From positions 2,046,001-2,110,000 of the forward strand of contig NZ_OZ241968.1 in NCBI RefSeq assembly GCF_965204125.1: a DNA stretch of 64,000 bases, given 5' to 3'. The position numbers and the translations under genes are program-made. The stretch's first letter is position 1. Each line of letters starts with the position of its first letter. The notes under the pieces were generated by a model. It searched no databases. It worked only from the letters and a program-made list of their open reading frames with translations, and was not told the origin of the DNA. This DNA is from Poriferisodalis sp965204125 (lineage in GTDB: Bacteria > Actinomycetota > Acidimicrobiia > Acidimicrobiales > Poriferisodalaceae). This document shows, one piece after another, positions 27,914-36,503 of this stretch.

Positions 27914-29038
27914 TCAGTCGAGTTCGCCGCGGGCGAGCGCGAAGACTGCCTCGCGCTCGTTGGGATGCAGGTTGCGGTCGAGGAGCCGCAGGTCGGCTGC
28001 CGCGCGCAAGTGCGAGAGAATCGCGTCGGCACCGAACTCCTTGAGGAACGCGCGGGCGAACTGCGTGCGAAACGCGTTGATGACCGCCCGGGCCGCAGCG
28101 TGGTTGTCGGGCGCGGCAGTGCGCAGCCGGACGTAGGTGGAGGCCGCGTCGAAGGCGGCGTCGCCGGCTGCTGCGTTCGACCAGTCGATGACGACGGGGC
28201 CGTCGGGCGTGAGCTTCACGTTGTCGGGCTGCAGGTCGAGATGCACCACCGAGCTGCCGCCCGACACCTTGACCCAGTTGCCTGGGGCAGGCACGTCGCC
28301 GAGAAGCCGGTGCAGCCGTGCCAGACCCTTGACGTGGCGCGTCAGGAGCCACGGCTTGGCCGCCAGCTCGTCGAGCATTGTTGGGCCGGTCAGACGCGCC
28401 ATTACCACCGAGTGGTTGTCGGGCTGCTCGATGACCTCCGGTGCGGGAAATCCGTGGGCCCGCACGTGACGCATCGCCTCGGCCTCATGGCTCAGGTCTC
28501 TGCCGCGCAGGCTCATGCGAATGATGTGCGGGCCGTAGGCGCGCATCTCTGAGTCGCGGCCCATCCCGAGCAGCGGTCCGGGCTCGTGACCGGTGGGTCC
28601 CTGCTGACGTTCGAGCATCCGTGCGCGCAGGTTCCGCAGGTTCTTGCGCCAGACGCGTTCCAGCACCAGCGAGGCAGGTTGCTGGCCCATCCGCGAGCCG
28701 AAGTACCACGGCAGCGTCAGATCCTCGCTCCAGGTGAAGCGGGTGCCGTCTTCGATGGGCTCGAGCGCGAAGCGGCCAGTGCCTGTCACTGCACCTTGAT
28801 GGGCAATGCCGAGCGTCTTCGGCGGGTCCCATTCGGTGACCTCGATCTTGTCCGTGGTCTTCATCGGGCCGATCTTGGTGACGCAGTCGAACGTCGTGCC
28901 GACACCTTCGGTCTGGGCAGACGTGAAGTTGATCGACTGAGCGTCAGCCATCCACTCGACGTTGCTCGCGAGGTCTGCGACGTAATCCCAGACTTCCTGC
29001 GGCGATGCCGGAATGTCGATGGAGACCTCGATGCCCAT
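27914..29038 (-). CDS. Fusion of SRPBCC domain and aminoglycoside-phosphotransferase-like kinase
   Basis: 374 residues from the ATG at 29038 (MGIEVSIDIPASPQEVWDYV); a GTG at 29071 would add 11 residues. Residues 1-145 form an SRPBCC/polyketide-cyclase fold, recognisable from the ASPQEVWDYVADLASNVEWM start and the C-terminal helix. From about residue 165 a small APH-type kinase follows, with EAEAMRHVRAHGFPAPEVI, the catalytic HLDLQPDNVKL (H-x-D-x-x-x-x-N) and VVIDWSNAAAGD for the second metal site. The glycine-rich ATP lobe is abbreviated. The SRPBCC part could bind a hydrophobic substrate that the kinase phosphorylates. I do not know this architecture from a characterised enzyme. It is a single gene with converging meaB downstream. 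Confidence 0.8.
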   Translation of the reverse strand: MGIEVSIDIPASPQEVWDYVADLASNVEWMADAQSINFTSAQTEGVGTTFDCVTKIGPMKTTDKIEVTEWDPPKTLGIAHQGAVTGTGRFALEPIEDGTRFTWSEDLTLPWYFGSRMGQQPASLVLERVWRKNLRNLRARMLERQQGPTGHEPGPLLGMGRDSEMRAYGPHIIRMSLRGRDLSHEAEAMRHVRAHGFPAPEVIEQPDNHSVVMARLTGPTMLDELAAKPWLLTRHVKGLARLHRLLGDVPAPGNWVKVSGGSSVVHLDLQPDNVKLTPDGPVVIDWSNAAAGDAAFDAASTYVRLRTAAPDNHAAARAVINAFRTQFARAFLKEFGADAILSHLRAAADLRLLDRNLHPNEREAVFALARGELD

Positions 29039-29160
29039 GGGGGTGATTGCCTTGTCGATGCCTGCTTGCACGCGAATCGCGTCTCGAATCGCTGGTGCAC
29101 TGCGTCACGCCGACGCTCGTTTCCAGCGACCGGCAAGTGTTGCACCCAGAACGGGCGATG

Positions 29161-30150
29161 TCACCCCGCGGCCGTCGCGTCGCCGACGTCGGGTTTCGAT
29201 GACGCAGGCGAGGGTGCCGACCCGGAGTTCACATCTGCCAGTCTCGCTGCGATGAGTTCGGCCAGCTCCCGGTACAGGGGCGCAGCCGGCGAGCGACGTC
29301 GCCAAACAAGCGCCAGCTGTCGCTTCGCCGTGACGTCGCTGAACGGCCGCACCACGATTCCGGTGCCTCGCCGGGCCTCGATGGGGGCGGCGCTCGTGGG
29401 CAGCAGTGTCACGCCCATCCCCGCGGCCACCATCTGGCAGATCGTCGCCAGGCTCGTGCCGCCCTTGCTCACCTCGCGGGCGCCCACGCTCCGGCACACC
29501 TTGAGCACTTGGCAGCGCAAGCAGTGGCCGTCCTCGAGCAGCAGCACGGTCTCGCCGGCGAGGTCATCGATTGCCACTGAAGGCTGGCGGGCCAGTCGAT
29601 GCTGGGGCGCCATTGCCAGCAGGAGCGGGTCTTCGAGGATGATCGTGTGCGCGAGGTCATCGTGCGCCTCTGGTTCCGCCATCAGACCCAGGTCAAGCTG
29701 TGCTGCGACCAGTGCCTCGACCAGCGCAGAGGCCCTGAGCTCGTCAAGGCACAGCAGCACCTCTGGATGTCGCTCGTTGATCACCGCAAGCATGCGGGCA
29801 AGCAAGTAGGGCGCCGCCGTCGGAATGGCTGCGATTCGCAATGGTCCGCCCAGACCGTCCGTGCTGCTGCGGCCCCATTCGAGCATCTCGTCGGTGTCAC
29901 GCAGCACCGCTCGTGCGCGTTCTGCGAGTTCGCGGCCTGCAGGCGTCACGACGATGCCGCGGCCCACGCGCTCGGTGATGGTGACGCCCAGATGGCGCTC
30001 AAGCTGCCGGATCTGCGTGCTGAGCGTCGGCTGGGAGACGAAGCATGCTGCTGCCGCGCGCCCGATGTGCCCATGGGCGTCGAGGGCCACCAGATACTCC
30101 AGCTGGCGTATCGTCGGCCTGCCTACGGCGACGTTGGTACGTGTGCTCAC
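29161..30150 (-). CDS. oxyR: OxyR-type LysR regulator
   Basis: 329 residues from a GTG; a TTG five codons upstream is an alternative. The N-terminal helix-turn-helix (GHIGRAAAACFVSQPTLSTQ) is standard LysR. The sensor domain carries LLLEDGHCLRCQVLKVC: Cys210 and Cys219 have the nine-residue spacing of the peroxide-sensing pair C199/C208 of E. coli OxyR. Cys213 is an extra cysteine where E. coli has Asp. TSLATICQMVAAGMGVTLLP follows. The last 20 residues are a Ser/Pro/Ala tail. No catalase or ahpC lies next door, so targets are elsewhere. Upstream (30151-30353) is non-coding and ends at an IS element that may separate OxyR from its former neighbour. Confidence 0.9.
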   Translation of the reverse strand: MSTRTNVAVGRPTIRQLEYLVALDAHGHIGRAAAACFVSQPTLSTQIRQLERHLGVTITERVGRGIVVTPAGRELAERARAVLRDTDEMLEWGRSSTDGLGGPLRIAAIPTAAPYLLARMLAVINERHPEVLLCLDELRASALVEALVAAQLDLGLMAEPEAHDDLAHTIILEDPLLLAMAPQHRLARQPSVAIDDLAGETVLLLEDGHCLRCQVLKVCRSVGAREVSKGGTSLATICQMVAAGMGVTLLPTSAAPIEARRGTGIVVRPFSDVTAKRQLALVWRRRSPAAPLYRELAELIAARLADVNSGSAPSPASSKPDVGDATAAG

Positions 30151-30350
30151 GGAGCGTTCACGCAACCTTCATTGGCCATCGCTGGGGAAACTGCCAGCTC
30201 ACCGATGCAGAGATGTTCATGAAGCTCTTTCTCTCGGGCGGCATTCGGCAGTTGCACATGTCCTCGTGTGCGATCTGTCCCCACTTGCATTTTCGCCTGA
30301 CTCCGCTTGCACGTGGTCGCGCGAACGTGAAGAAATCAATCGTTTGTGCC
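30151..30350. other. Non-coding region between oxyR and the IS5-family element
   Basis: About 200 bases with no convincing gene. It should contain the oxyR promoter. I see no clear OxyR-type dyad. The right edge is the insertion site of the IS element (TAA duplication at 30351-30353). Confidence 0.4.
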
Positions 30351-30353
30351 TAA

Positions 30354-31322
30354 GGACCCGCGCCGGTAGGTGAGCATCCACCGGTCGTTGTGGTGTCTCG
30401 CGTTTGATGGCGAGTGCATTCACCCACCAACGACCAGTGGAGGCTGTGGGGATCATGACACGCGCTATGGACCCGGAGGTGTCAGACGCGATCTGGGCGG
30501 CTGTGAAGCCGTTGGTGCCGCCGCCCGATGACAGCCATCCGTTGGGCTGCCACAACCCCAGAGTGGCTGATGAGGTGTGTTTTCGGGGGCTGTTGATCCG
30601 GCTGGTGACGGGCTCGTCGTGGACCGACATCGAGGCGATCATGGACTATGCGGTGTCGGACACGACGCTGCGCCGTCGACGCGACGAGTGGATCGCTGCG
30701 GGTGTGTTCGACAGGCTTCGTGCTGAGGCGCTCGCGGCGTTCGACCGGATCGTCGGCCTCGACCTCGGTGTGGTGGCGGTCGACGGGTCGATCCACAAGG
30801 CGCCCGGCGGCGGGGAGGGCACCGGCAAGAGTCCCGTGGACCGGGGCAAGCTGGGCTGGAAATGGTCCGTCGCCGCTGAACGGCACGGCATCCCGATCGG
30901 GTGGAGCATCGACGGCGCGAACCGCAACGACGTCGCTCTGCTGGGGCCCACCCTCGACGCTGTGGACGCCGCCGGTCTGCATCACGACATCGGCACCCTG
31001 AGCCTGGACCGCAGCTACGACTACCCCAAAGTGCGCGCAGCTCTCGCCGCCCGCGGGATCACCGATCTCGACATCCAGCGACGCGGCACCAAACCCCCGC
31101 CCGGCTCGCGGGGCCGGCTCACCTTGGGGCTTCGCTGGATCGTCGAGGCCACCAACACCTGGTGGTCCAACTACGGCCAGCTCCGACGCAACACCGACCG
31201 CAAACCCCTCCACCGCCACGCCGCCCTCTGTTTGGCCACCGCAATCCTGATCACCGCACGCCTCATCGACCACCGAAACCGCTGGACACGCAACTGACCA
31301 ACACACCTACCGGCTCAGCTCC
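30354..31322 (+). mobile_element. IS5-family insertion sequence (969 bp)
   Basis: The ends are imperfect inverted repeats, 16 of 19 matching: GGACCCGCGCCGGTAGGTG at 30354-30372 and the reverse complement of 31304-31322. The element is flanked by a 3-bp direct repeat TAA (30351-30353, 31323-31325); CTAA is an alternative reading because both flanks read CCTAAGGA. Inside the left end, CCACCGGTCGTTG (30378-30390) pairs with 30428-30440, 12 of 13, just before the transposase start. Such a hairpin could block translation of read-through transcripts. The transposase is intact, so the element may be active. Confidence 0.88.
30455..31297 (+). CDS. IS5-family transposase
   Basis: 280 residues from the ATG at 30455, preceded by GGAGG and then GGGG. 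The DDE catalytic residues are visible: first Asp in VVAVDGSIHKAP, second in TLSLDRSYDYPKVRAAL, and the Glu in RWIVEATNTWWSNYGQLRRN, followed by the K/R-rich C-terminal helix. The N-terminal DUF4096-like part (IWAAVKPLVPPP, then GLLIRLVTGSSWTDIEAIM) is typical of the single-frame members. A longer frame starts at 30404 but would read through the subterminal hairpin. No frameshift is seen, so it is a full-length enzyme. Confidence 0.92.
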   Translation: MTRAMDPEVSDAIWAAVKPLVPPPDDSHPLGCHNPRVADEVCFRGLLIRLVTGSSWTDIEAIMDYAVSDTTLRRRRDEWIAAGVFDRLRAEALAAFDRIVGLDLGVVAVDGSIHKAPGGGEGTGKSPVDRGKLGWKWSVAAERHGIPIGWSIDGANRNDVALLGPTLDAVDAAGLHHDIGTLSLDRSYDYPKVRAALAARGITDLDIQRRGTKPPPGSRGRLTLGLRWIVEATNTWWSNYGQLRRNTDRKPLHRHAALCLATAILITARLIDHRNRWTRN

Positions 31323-31423
31323 TAAGGAGTCGCATAGGCCGAGTCCATGAATCGCTGGCTTGAGCAACGTCGCGTTCACTCCAGCGGGCGGCTGGTCGAG
31401 GACCACACCCGTAACCTCACGGC

Positions 31424-32611
31424 ATGAGCGCGGTGCAGAACCAGCCGGCCGAGCATCGGCAGGCTCAGCGTGATCAATCCCAGCGTCCCGCGTATCTCGA
31501 CTGCGCTGCGTCGACGCCGATGCGGCCATGCGCCATCGAGGCCATGGTGCCGTTCTTCGAGCACCAGTTCGCCAATCCCTCGGGCGCGCACCGCATGGCG
31601 CGCAGGTCGCGGGCGGCCATCGATGACGCGCGTGAGATCGTCGCTGGGTCGCTCGGCTTCGACCCGCACGGCATCGTGTTCACCAGCGGCGGGACTGAAG
31701 CAGACAATCTCGCGGTGCACGGCGTGACCTCCGCAACAGGCACGACGGCGCTGTGCCCGGCGACCGAACACCACGCGGTGCTCCACCCGGTCGAAGCGGT
31801 CGGCGGTCGGTATGTGCAAGTCGACGCCGGCGGTGACGTCGACCTCGAACACCTAGCCGAACAGTTGGCGCCCGATGCGGGACCACCCGTGGGGTTGGTG
31901 TCGGTGATGCTGGTCAACAACGAGTCGGGCGTCATTGCCGATCTTGATGCCGTGGCCGACGTGATCGGGCGCCATGCCCCCGAGGCGCTGCTGCACACCG
32001 ACGCCGTGCAAGGGGTCAACTGGGTTGACATCGCCGAAGCGGCGCGTCCGGCAGATCTGCTGTCCTTGAGCGGCCACAAGTTCGGCGGGCCCAAGGGCGT
32101 GGGGGTGCTGGCCATCCGGCCCGGCGTGACGCTGTCAGCGCAGCAGCTCGGCGGCGGCCAGGAGGCCGACCGGCGCAGCGGCACGCATAACACAGCGGGA
32201 ATCGCCGCGCTCGGCGCCGCGCTCGGCGAGCTGCACGAGACACGCGACGAGGACCTCTGCCGGATCAGGGAATTGGCGGACCGGCTGGCAGATGGCCTGC
32301 TGGCCGCGATCGACGGGTGTGCCGAGACGGTCGAGCGGCCTCGGCGAGCGGCGGGCATCTGCCAGCTGCTCATCGACGGCATCGAGACCGAAGCGCTGCT
32401 GGTGTTGCTCGACCGGTTCGACGTCATGGCATCGGCGGCGGCCTCGTGCGCGTCGGGCGCCATGGAGCCGAGCCATGTGCTCGCAGCGATGGGGGTTGAG
32501 CGCCATGCCGCAGCCGGTTCGCTCCGCCTGTCGCTGGGCTGGTGCACCGAACCGTGGGAGATCGAGCGAGCCATCGACGCCATCCCCAACTGCGTGGAGC
32601 AGCTGCGATGA
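31424..32611 (+). CDS. iscS: Cysteine desulfurase (IscS/NifS family)
   Basis: 395 residues. A PLP enzyme taking sulfur from cysteine for tRNA thiolation and Fe-S clusters. YLDCAASTPMRPCAIEAM opens the fold, EHHAVLHP holds the PLP-stacking histidine, the PLP lysine is in LSLSGHKFGGPKGVGVL, RRSGTHNTAGIAALGAA follows, and the catalytic cysteine loop is ASAAASCASGAMEPSHVL. The 25-residue N-terminal extension is Gln-rich and probably disordered. Its stop overlaps mnmA by 4 bp (ATGA). The pair makes the persulfide and delivers it to U34 of tRNA, so the enzyme probably serves MnmA first. Confidence 0.94.
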   Translation: MSAVQNQPAEHRQAQRDQSQRPAYLDCAASTPMRPCAIEAMVPFFEHQFANPSGAHRMARRSRAAIDDAREIVAGSLGFDPHGIVFTSGGTEADNLAVHGVTSATGTTALCPATEHHAVLHPVEAVGGRYVQVDAGGDVDLEHLAEQLAPDAGPPVGLVSVMLVNNESGVIADLDAVADVIGRHAPEALLHTDAVQGVNWVDIAEAARPADLLSLSGHKFGGPKGVGVLAIRPGVTLSAQQLGGGQEADRRSGTHNTAGIAALGAALGELHETRDEDLCRIRELADRLADGLLAAIDGCAETVERPRRAAGICQLLIDGIETEALLVLLDRFDVMASAAASCASGAMEPSHVLAAMGVERHAAAGSLRLSLGWCTEPWEIERAIDAIPNCVEQLR

Positions 32612-33708
32612 CTCCCGAGCGGCACGGCGCGGCTGCAAGGGGCGCCGCGTGGCGCAGTGCCGCTGCAGGGAGCAGGGTGCTCGTTGCGATGTCGGGCGGC
32701 GTCGACAGCTCGGTCGCCGCGGCCCTGTGCTTGCGCGCTGGGCACGACGTGGTCGGCGTCACCCTGAAGCTGTGGGGCGGCCCGCAGGACCAGGGCTGCT
32801 GCGCGGTCTCCGACGTGGACGATGCCCGACGGGTGTGCCAGCAGCTCGGCATCGACCATTTCGTCTTCAACTATGCGGCCGAGTTCGAGCGCGATGTGGT
32901 CGAGCCGTACGTAGACGCACACCGTCGAGGCCTCACACCGAATCCGTGCATTGCCTGCAACCGGCACGTCAAGTTCGACGTGCTGCTGGACCGTGCCCGC
33001 CGCCTGGGCTTCGAGCGTCTGGTCACGGGCCATCACGTTCGCATCTGCTCGCAGAGCGGCAGGCGACGGCTGCAGCGTGGGGCCGACAGCGCGAAAGACC
33101 AGTCGTACGTGCTGTACATGCTGTCCGAGGCCGACTTGGCGGACCTGTGGTTCCCGGTCGGCGACTACCGCAAGCACGAGCTGAGAACGCTCGCAGCCGA
33201 GCTCGGGCTGCGAACTGCTCACAAGCCCGAGAGCCAGGATGTCTGCTTCATCACCGAGGCTGCCGGCAGGGAGCGCTTCCTGGCCGAACGAATCGACCTG
33301 CATCCGGCGGAGCTGGTCGATGCGGCGGGTCAACGCGTTGGCACCGCTCCTGCGGTGGAGCTCGTGACTGTCGGTCAGCGCAAGGGTCTTGACCTTGGCG
33401 GCGCACCGCAGCGGCGCTATGCGGTCGACGTAGACATCGCCGCTCGCCGTGTCACGGTGGGCGGGGCCTCCGAGCTGGCGGCAACAGGCCTCCGGCTGCT
33501 CGATCATCGTTGGGCCGGCGCCGCCGTCGAAGGCGACGTTCTGGCCCAGACGAGCGCCCACGGTCCGGCGTTGCCGGCGCACGTCGATGCCGAGGGGCAG
33601 TTGCGGTGGGCGGTGCCTCAGCGCCGCGTCGCGGCTGGCCAGGCGGTCGTGTTCTACAAGGGCGACGAGGTGCTCGGCGGCGCGACCGCCGCCGGACATC
33701 TCACATGA
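32608..33708 (+). CDS. mnmA: tRNA-specific 2-thiouridylase
   Basis: 366 residues. MnmA adds sulfur to U34 of tRNA-Lys, -Glu and -Gln. The N-type PP-loop is VLVAMSGGVDSSVAA. The first catalytic cysteine lies in TPNPCIACNRHVKFD and the second in KPESQDVCFITE. The TVGQRKGLDLGG segment and the C-terminal beta-barrel are present. About 22 extra residues (GAAARGAAWRSAAAGSR) precede the PP-loop. It starts inside the iscS stop (ATGA) and its own stop overlaps the following small membrane protein gene (ATGA), so the three genes form one translationally coupled unit. Confidence 0.95.
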   Translation: MTPERHGAAARGAAWRSAAAGSRVLVAMSGGVDSSVAAALCLRAGHDVVGVTLKLWGGPQDQGCCAVSDVDDARRVCQQLGIDHFVFNYAAEFERDVVEPYVDAHRRGLTPNPCIACNRHVKFDVLLDRARRLGFERLVTGHHVRICSQSGRRRLQRGADSAKDQSYVLYMLSEADLADLWFPVGDYRKHELRTLAAELGLRTAHKPESQDVCFITEAAGRERFLAERIDLHPAELVDAAGQRVGTAPAVELVTVGQRKGLDLGGAPQRRYAVDVDIAARRVTVGGASELAATGLRLLDHRWAGAAVEGDVLAQTSAHGPALPAHVDAEGQLRWAVPQRRVAAGQAVVFYKGDEVLGGATAAGHLT

Positions 33709-34160
33709 GCCGCGACGGGTCCGCCGACGGCCAGCCGAGCGTGCCTTGGGCGCTGCGCAAGGGCGTCTCCACGGCCATCACGCTCGGTGCGCTCGTTGCT
33801 GCTGCACTCGTCGTCTTGGCGGTGTGGCTGACCCGCGGCGGCGAGCCTGCACCGGCCTACCCGAGCGGCCTGCAGGCAGTCACTCCGGTGCCCGGCGCCC
33901 AGGTGCCGCACCAGAGCCCCATCGGAGCTCGGCTCGAACCCGGCTGGACGCTGACGCTGGTCATCAACGGCACCACGATTCCCGCCGGTCAGCTCGACGC
34001 AGGCACCATCCAGCTCGGCGAGCACTTCTTCTCGCCGGGGGACGGCAAAGTCATCGAGAAACTGCGTACCGGGCGATCGTGCGCGCGACTGGTCGCCACG
34101 CCCACGATCGATGTCGAAGCGGCCGACTTCACCTACGAATGGTGCTTCACGACGTTCTAG
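33705..34160 (+). CDS. Membrane-anchored hypothetical protein
   Basis: 151 residues starting in an ATGA overlap with mnmA. After an 18-residue cytosolic stretch there is one membrane helix (GVSTAITLGALVAAALVVLAVWL, about 19-41), then an exported domain of about 105 residues with GWTLTLVINGTTIPAGQLD, a short acidic loop and two cysteines (GRSCARLV and YEWCFTTF) that could form a disulfide. I do not recognise a family. Its 3' end overlaps the convergent ligA gene by 14 bp. Operon position suggests co-expression with the tRNA thiolation genes, but an exported domain points to an envelope role. Confidence 0.75.
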   Translation: MSRDGSADGQPSVPWALRKGVSTAITLGALVAAALVVLAVWLTRGGEPAPAYPSGLQAVTPVPGAQVPHQSPIGARLEPGWTLTLVINGTTIPAGQLDAGTIQLGEHFFSPGDGKVIEKLRTGRSCARLVATPTIDVEAADFTYEWCFTTF

Positions 34161-36477
34161 GAGGACCTGACCCGTCGACCGTCCCGGCAGTGAGCAGGGT
34201 GCGCAAGCCGTCCTCGTCGAGGACAGGGATGCCGAGTTCGGCGGCCTTGTCCAGCTTGGCCTGACCGGCACGTTCGCCGGCGACCAGCGCGTACGTGCTC
34301 TTGTTCACCGACGAGGTGGACTTGCCGCCGCGCTGTGTGATGGCCCGCTTCGCGTCGTCTCGCCCGATGAACCAGCCGTCGAGGTTGCCGCTCACGACTA
34401 CCGAGCGCCCGGCCAGCACCTGCGGTGTGTCGCCACCGTCGTCAAGACCATCGACGACATCGAAGCGAACGCCCATGCTGCGCAGCTTCTTCACCAGCGC
34501 CCGGTTGTCATCGTCGGCGAAGAAGCCCGTGACGCTGGCGGCGATGATCGGGCCGATGCCGTCGATGTCTGCGAGATCCTCGTCGGTGGCTTCCATGATG
34601 GAATCGAGGGCGCCGAAGCGCATCGCGAGCAGTTCCGAGGCCGTTGGGCCAAGGTGCTCGATGCCGAGGCCGATGAGCAACCGGGCCAAGGGCGCCTCCC
34701 GTGCTTGGCTGATCTCTGCCACCAGGCTCGTCGCGGACTTCTCGGCGAATCCCTCGAGCCCGACGAGGTCGTGGGCGGTCAGTCCGAAGAGGTCGGCCGC
34801 ATCGGCGACGAGTCCCTGCTCGTAGAGCAGGACCACGGTTCGCTCGCCGAGGCCTTCGATGTCGAGTGCGCCCCGGCCTACGAAGTGCCCGATGCCCTGG
34901 ATGATCCGCTCACGGCATGAACGGTTCACGCAGTAGGTATTGGCGTCGCCCTCCTCGCGCACGAGACCGTGGCCGCAGACCGGGCAGACGGTGGGAAACG
35001 TCCACTCCGGCAGCCCCTCCGGGCGCTCGGCGAGCACGGGGCCGACCACCTCGGGGATCACGTCGCCGGCCTTGCGCACGATCACGGTGTCGCCCGGGCG
35101 TACATCCTTGGCGGCGACCTGATCCTGGTTGTGCAGCGTGGCCAGCGACACTGTCGATCCGCCCACGAAGACAGGTTCCATGTAGGCGAACGGCGTGGCG
35201 CGACCGGTGCGCCCGATCGAGACCATGATGTTGCGCAGCTTGGTCGTGCGTTCCTCCGGGGGGAACTTGTAGGCCACCGCCCATCGCGGCGCACGGCTGG
35301 TGTAGCCGAGCTGAGATCGGAGTTCGAGGTCGGCCACCTTCACCACGACCCCGTCGATCTCGTAGGCGGGCTTGTGGCGGTCGCGTTCCCAGCGCGTGCA
35401 GAATTCCTCGACCTCGGCGAGCGTGCCGAAGGTCCGTATTTCGGGGTTTACCGGCATGCCGAGCTTGCCCAGGTACGCGAAGACCTCGCCAGCGCCGCTG
35501 AGCTCGGGCCCGCCGGCCAGCCCGCCGACGTCGTAACTCCAGAACGACAGGCCACGCGTCGCCACGATCGACGGATCCTTCTGGCGCAGGCTGCCCGCAG
35601 CAGTGTTCCGGGCATTGGCGTAGTCGGGATGTCGGCGCTGCACATCGACCGGCGTGAGCTTGGCCAGCGATTCGAGCTTCCGCCGCTCGCTCGCCGGCAT
35701 GCCGTCGGGGGCCTCGACGATCTGTTCCCGTGCGTCTTCCGCGGCCGCGGCGAGGGCTCGGCGCGCCTCGGCCTGCGACTCGTTCAACTCGCGGAACCTG
35801 TCCAGCGGCAGGAAGATCTCGCCGCGCACCTCGATGGCCTCGGGCACCGGCGATGCCGCGCTCAGTTCCCGGGGGATGTCCGCGATGGTCACGACGTTCG
35901 CGGTGACGTCCTCGCCGACACGCCCGTTGCCGCGCGTCGCCGCCTGGACAAGGCGTCCCTGCTCGTACCGGAGCGACACGGCCAGCCCGTCGAACTTGAG
36001 CTCGCAAATCAGCTCCGGTTCGGGAAGGTTCACCTCGGCGCCGTTTTCGCCGCCGTCGCCGGCGGATTCATCGGCGTCTGCGTCGTCGAACAGCGTCGGC
36101 TGCGTCGCAGCCATGCCGCGCATGACACGGCCGTGCCACGCCCGCAGCTCGTCGAAGCTCATGGCGTTGTCGAGCGACATCATCGGCCTGGCGTGGACGA
36201 CCTCGCTGAAGAGCGCCGACAGCTCCGCGCCGACACGCTGGCTGGGCGAGTTCGGATCTGCGAAGTCGGGATAGCGCGCTTCGAGCTCGATGAGCTCGCG
36301 CTTGCGGGCGTCGTACTCCCCATCGGGCACCGACGGTGCGTCGTCGCGGTGGTATTCCACGTCGTAGCGATTGATCAGGCTCGCCAGCTGGCGCATGCGC
36401 TCGAGATCACCCTCGGCAGTGGAACTCAGCGCCGCTTCCTGGCGCTCGCCCGTCGAGTTATCGCTTTCGGAGGGCAT
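34147..36477 (-). CDS. ligA: NAD-dependent DNA ligase
   Basis: 776 residues from the ATG at 36477. LigA seals nicks in replication and repair. Domains in order: Ia with YHRDDAPSVPDGEYDA, adenylation domain with the AMP-accepting Lys161 in ELKFDGLAVSL, OB fold with SIGRTGRATPFAYMEPV, zinc finger C-P-V-C ... C-V-N-R-S-C, helix-hairpin-helix domain, and C-terminal BRCT (GRSVVVSGNLDGWFIG). It is about 100 residues longer than usual because of an acidic insertion at 128-152 and a helical insertion near 245-290 in the adenylation domain. Its 3' end overlaps the converging small gene by 14 bp. Confidence 0.96.
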   Translation of the reverse strand: MPSESDNSTGERQEAALSSTAEGDLERMRQLASLINRYDVEYHRDDAPSVPDGEYDARKRELIELEARYPDFADPNSPSQRVGAELSALFSEVVHARPMMSLDNAMSFDELRAWHGRVMRGMAATQPTLFDDADADESAGDGGENGAEVNLPEPELICELKFDGLAVSLRYEQGRLVQAATRGNGRVGEDVTANVVTIADIPRELSAASPVPEAIEVRGEIFLPLDRFRELNESQAEARRALAAAAEDAREQIVEAPDGMPASERRKLESLAKLTPVDVQRRHPDYANARNTAAGSLRQKDPSIVATRGLSFWSYDVGGLAGGPELSGAGEVFAYLGKLGMPVNPEIRTFGTLAEVEEFCTRWERDRHKPAYEIDGVVVKVADLELRSQLGYTSRAPRWAVAYKFPPEERTTKLRNIMVSIGRTGRATPFAYMEPVFVGGSTVSLATLHNQDQVAAKDVRPGDTVIVRKAGDVIPEVVGPVLAERPEGLPEWTFPTVCPVCGHGLVREEGDANTYCVNRSCRERIIQGIGHFVGRGALDIEGLGERTVVLLYEQGLVADAADLFGLTAHDLVGLEGFAEKSATSLVAEISQAREAPLARLLIGLGIEHLGPTASELLAMRFGALDSIMEATDEDLADIDGIGPIIAASVTGFFADDDNRALVKKLRSMGVRFDVVDGLDDGGDTPQVLAGRSVVVSGNLDGWFIGRDDAKRAITQRGGKSTSSVNKSTYALVAGERAGQAKLDKAAELGIPVLDEDGLRTLLTAGTVDGSGPPRTS

Positions 36478-36503
36478 CGCACTGCTGAGAGTACCGAGGG
36501 GCT

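Noticed and set aside
31474..33699. A 741-codon open frame on the minus strand across iscS and mnmA
   Set aside because: It is the antisense shadow of two clear enzyme genes; the translation is Arg/Ser/Pro-rich with no recognisable domain, as expected in high-GC sequence.
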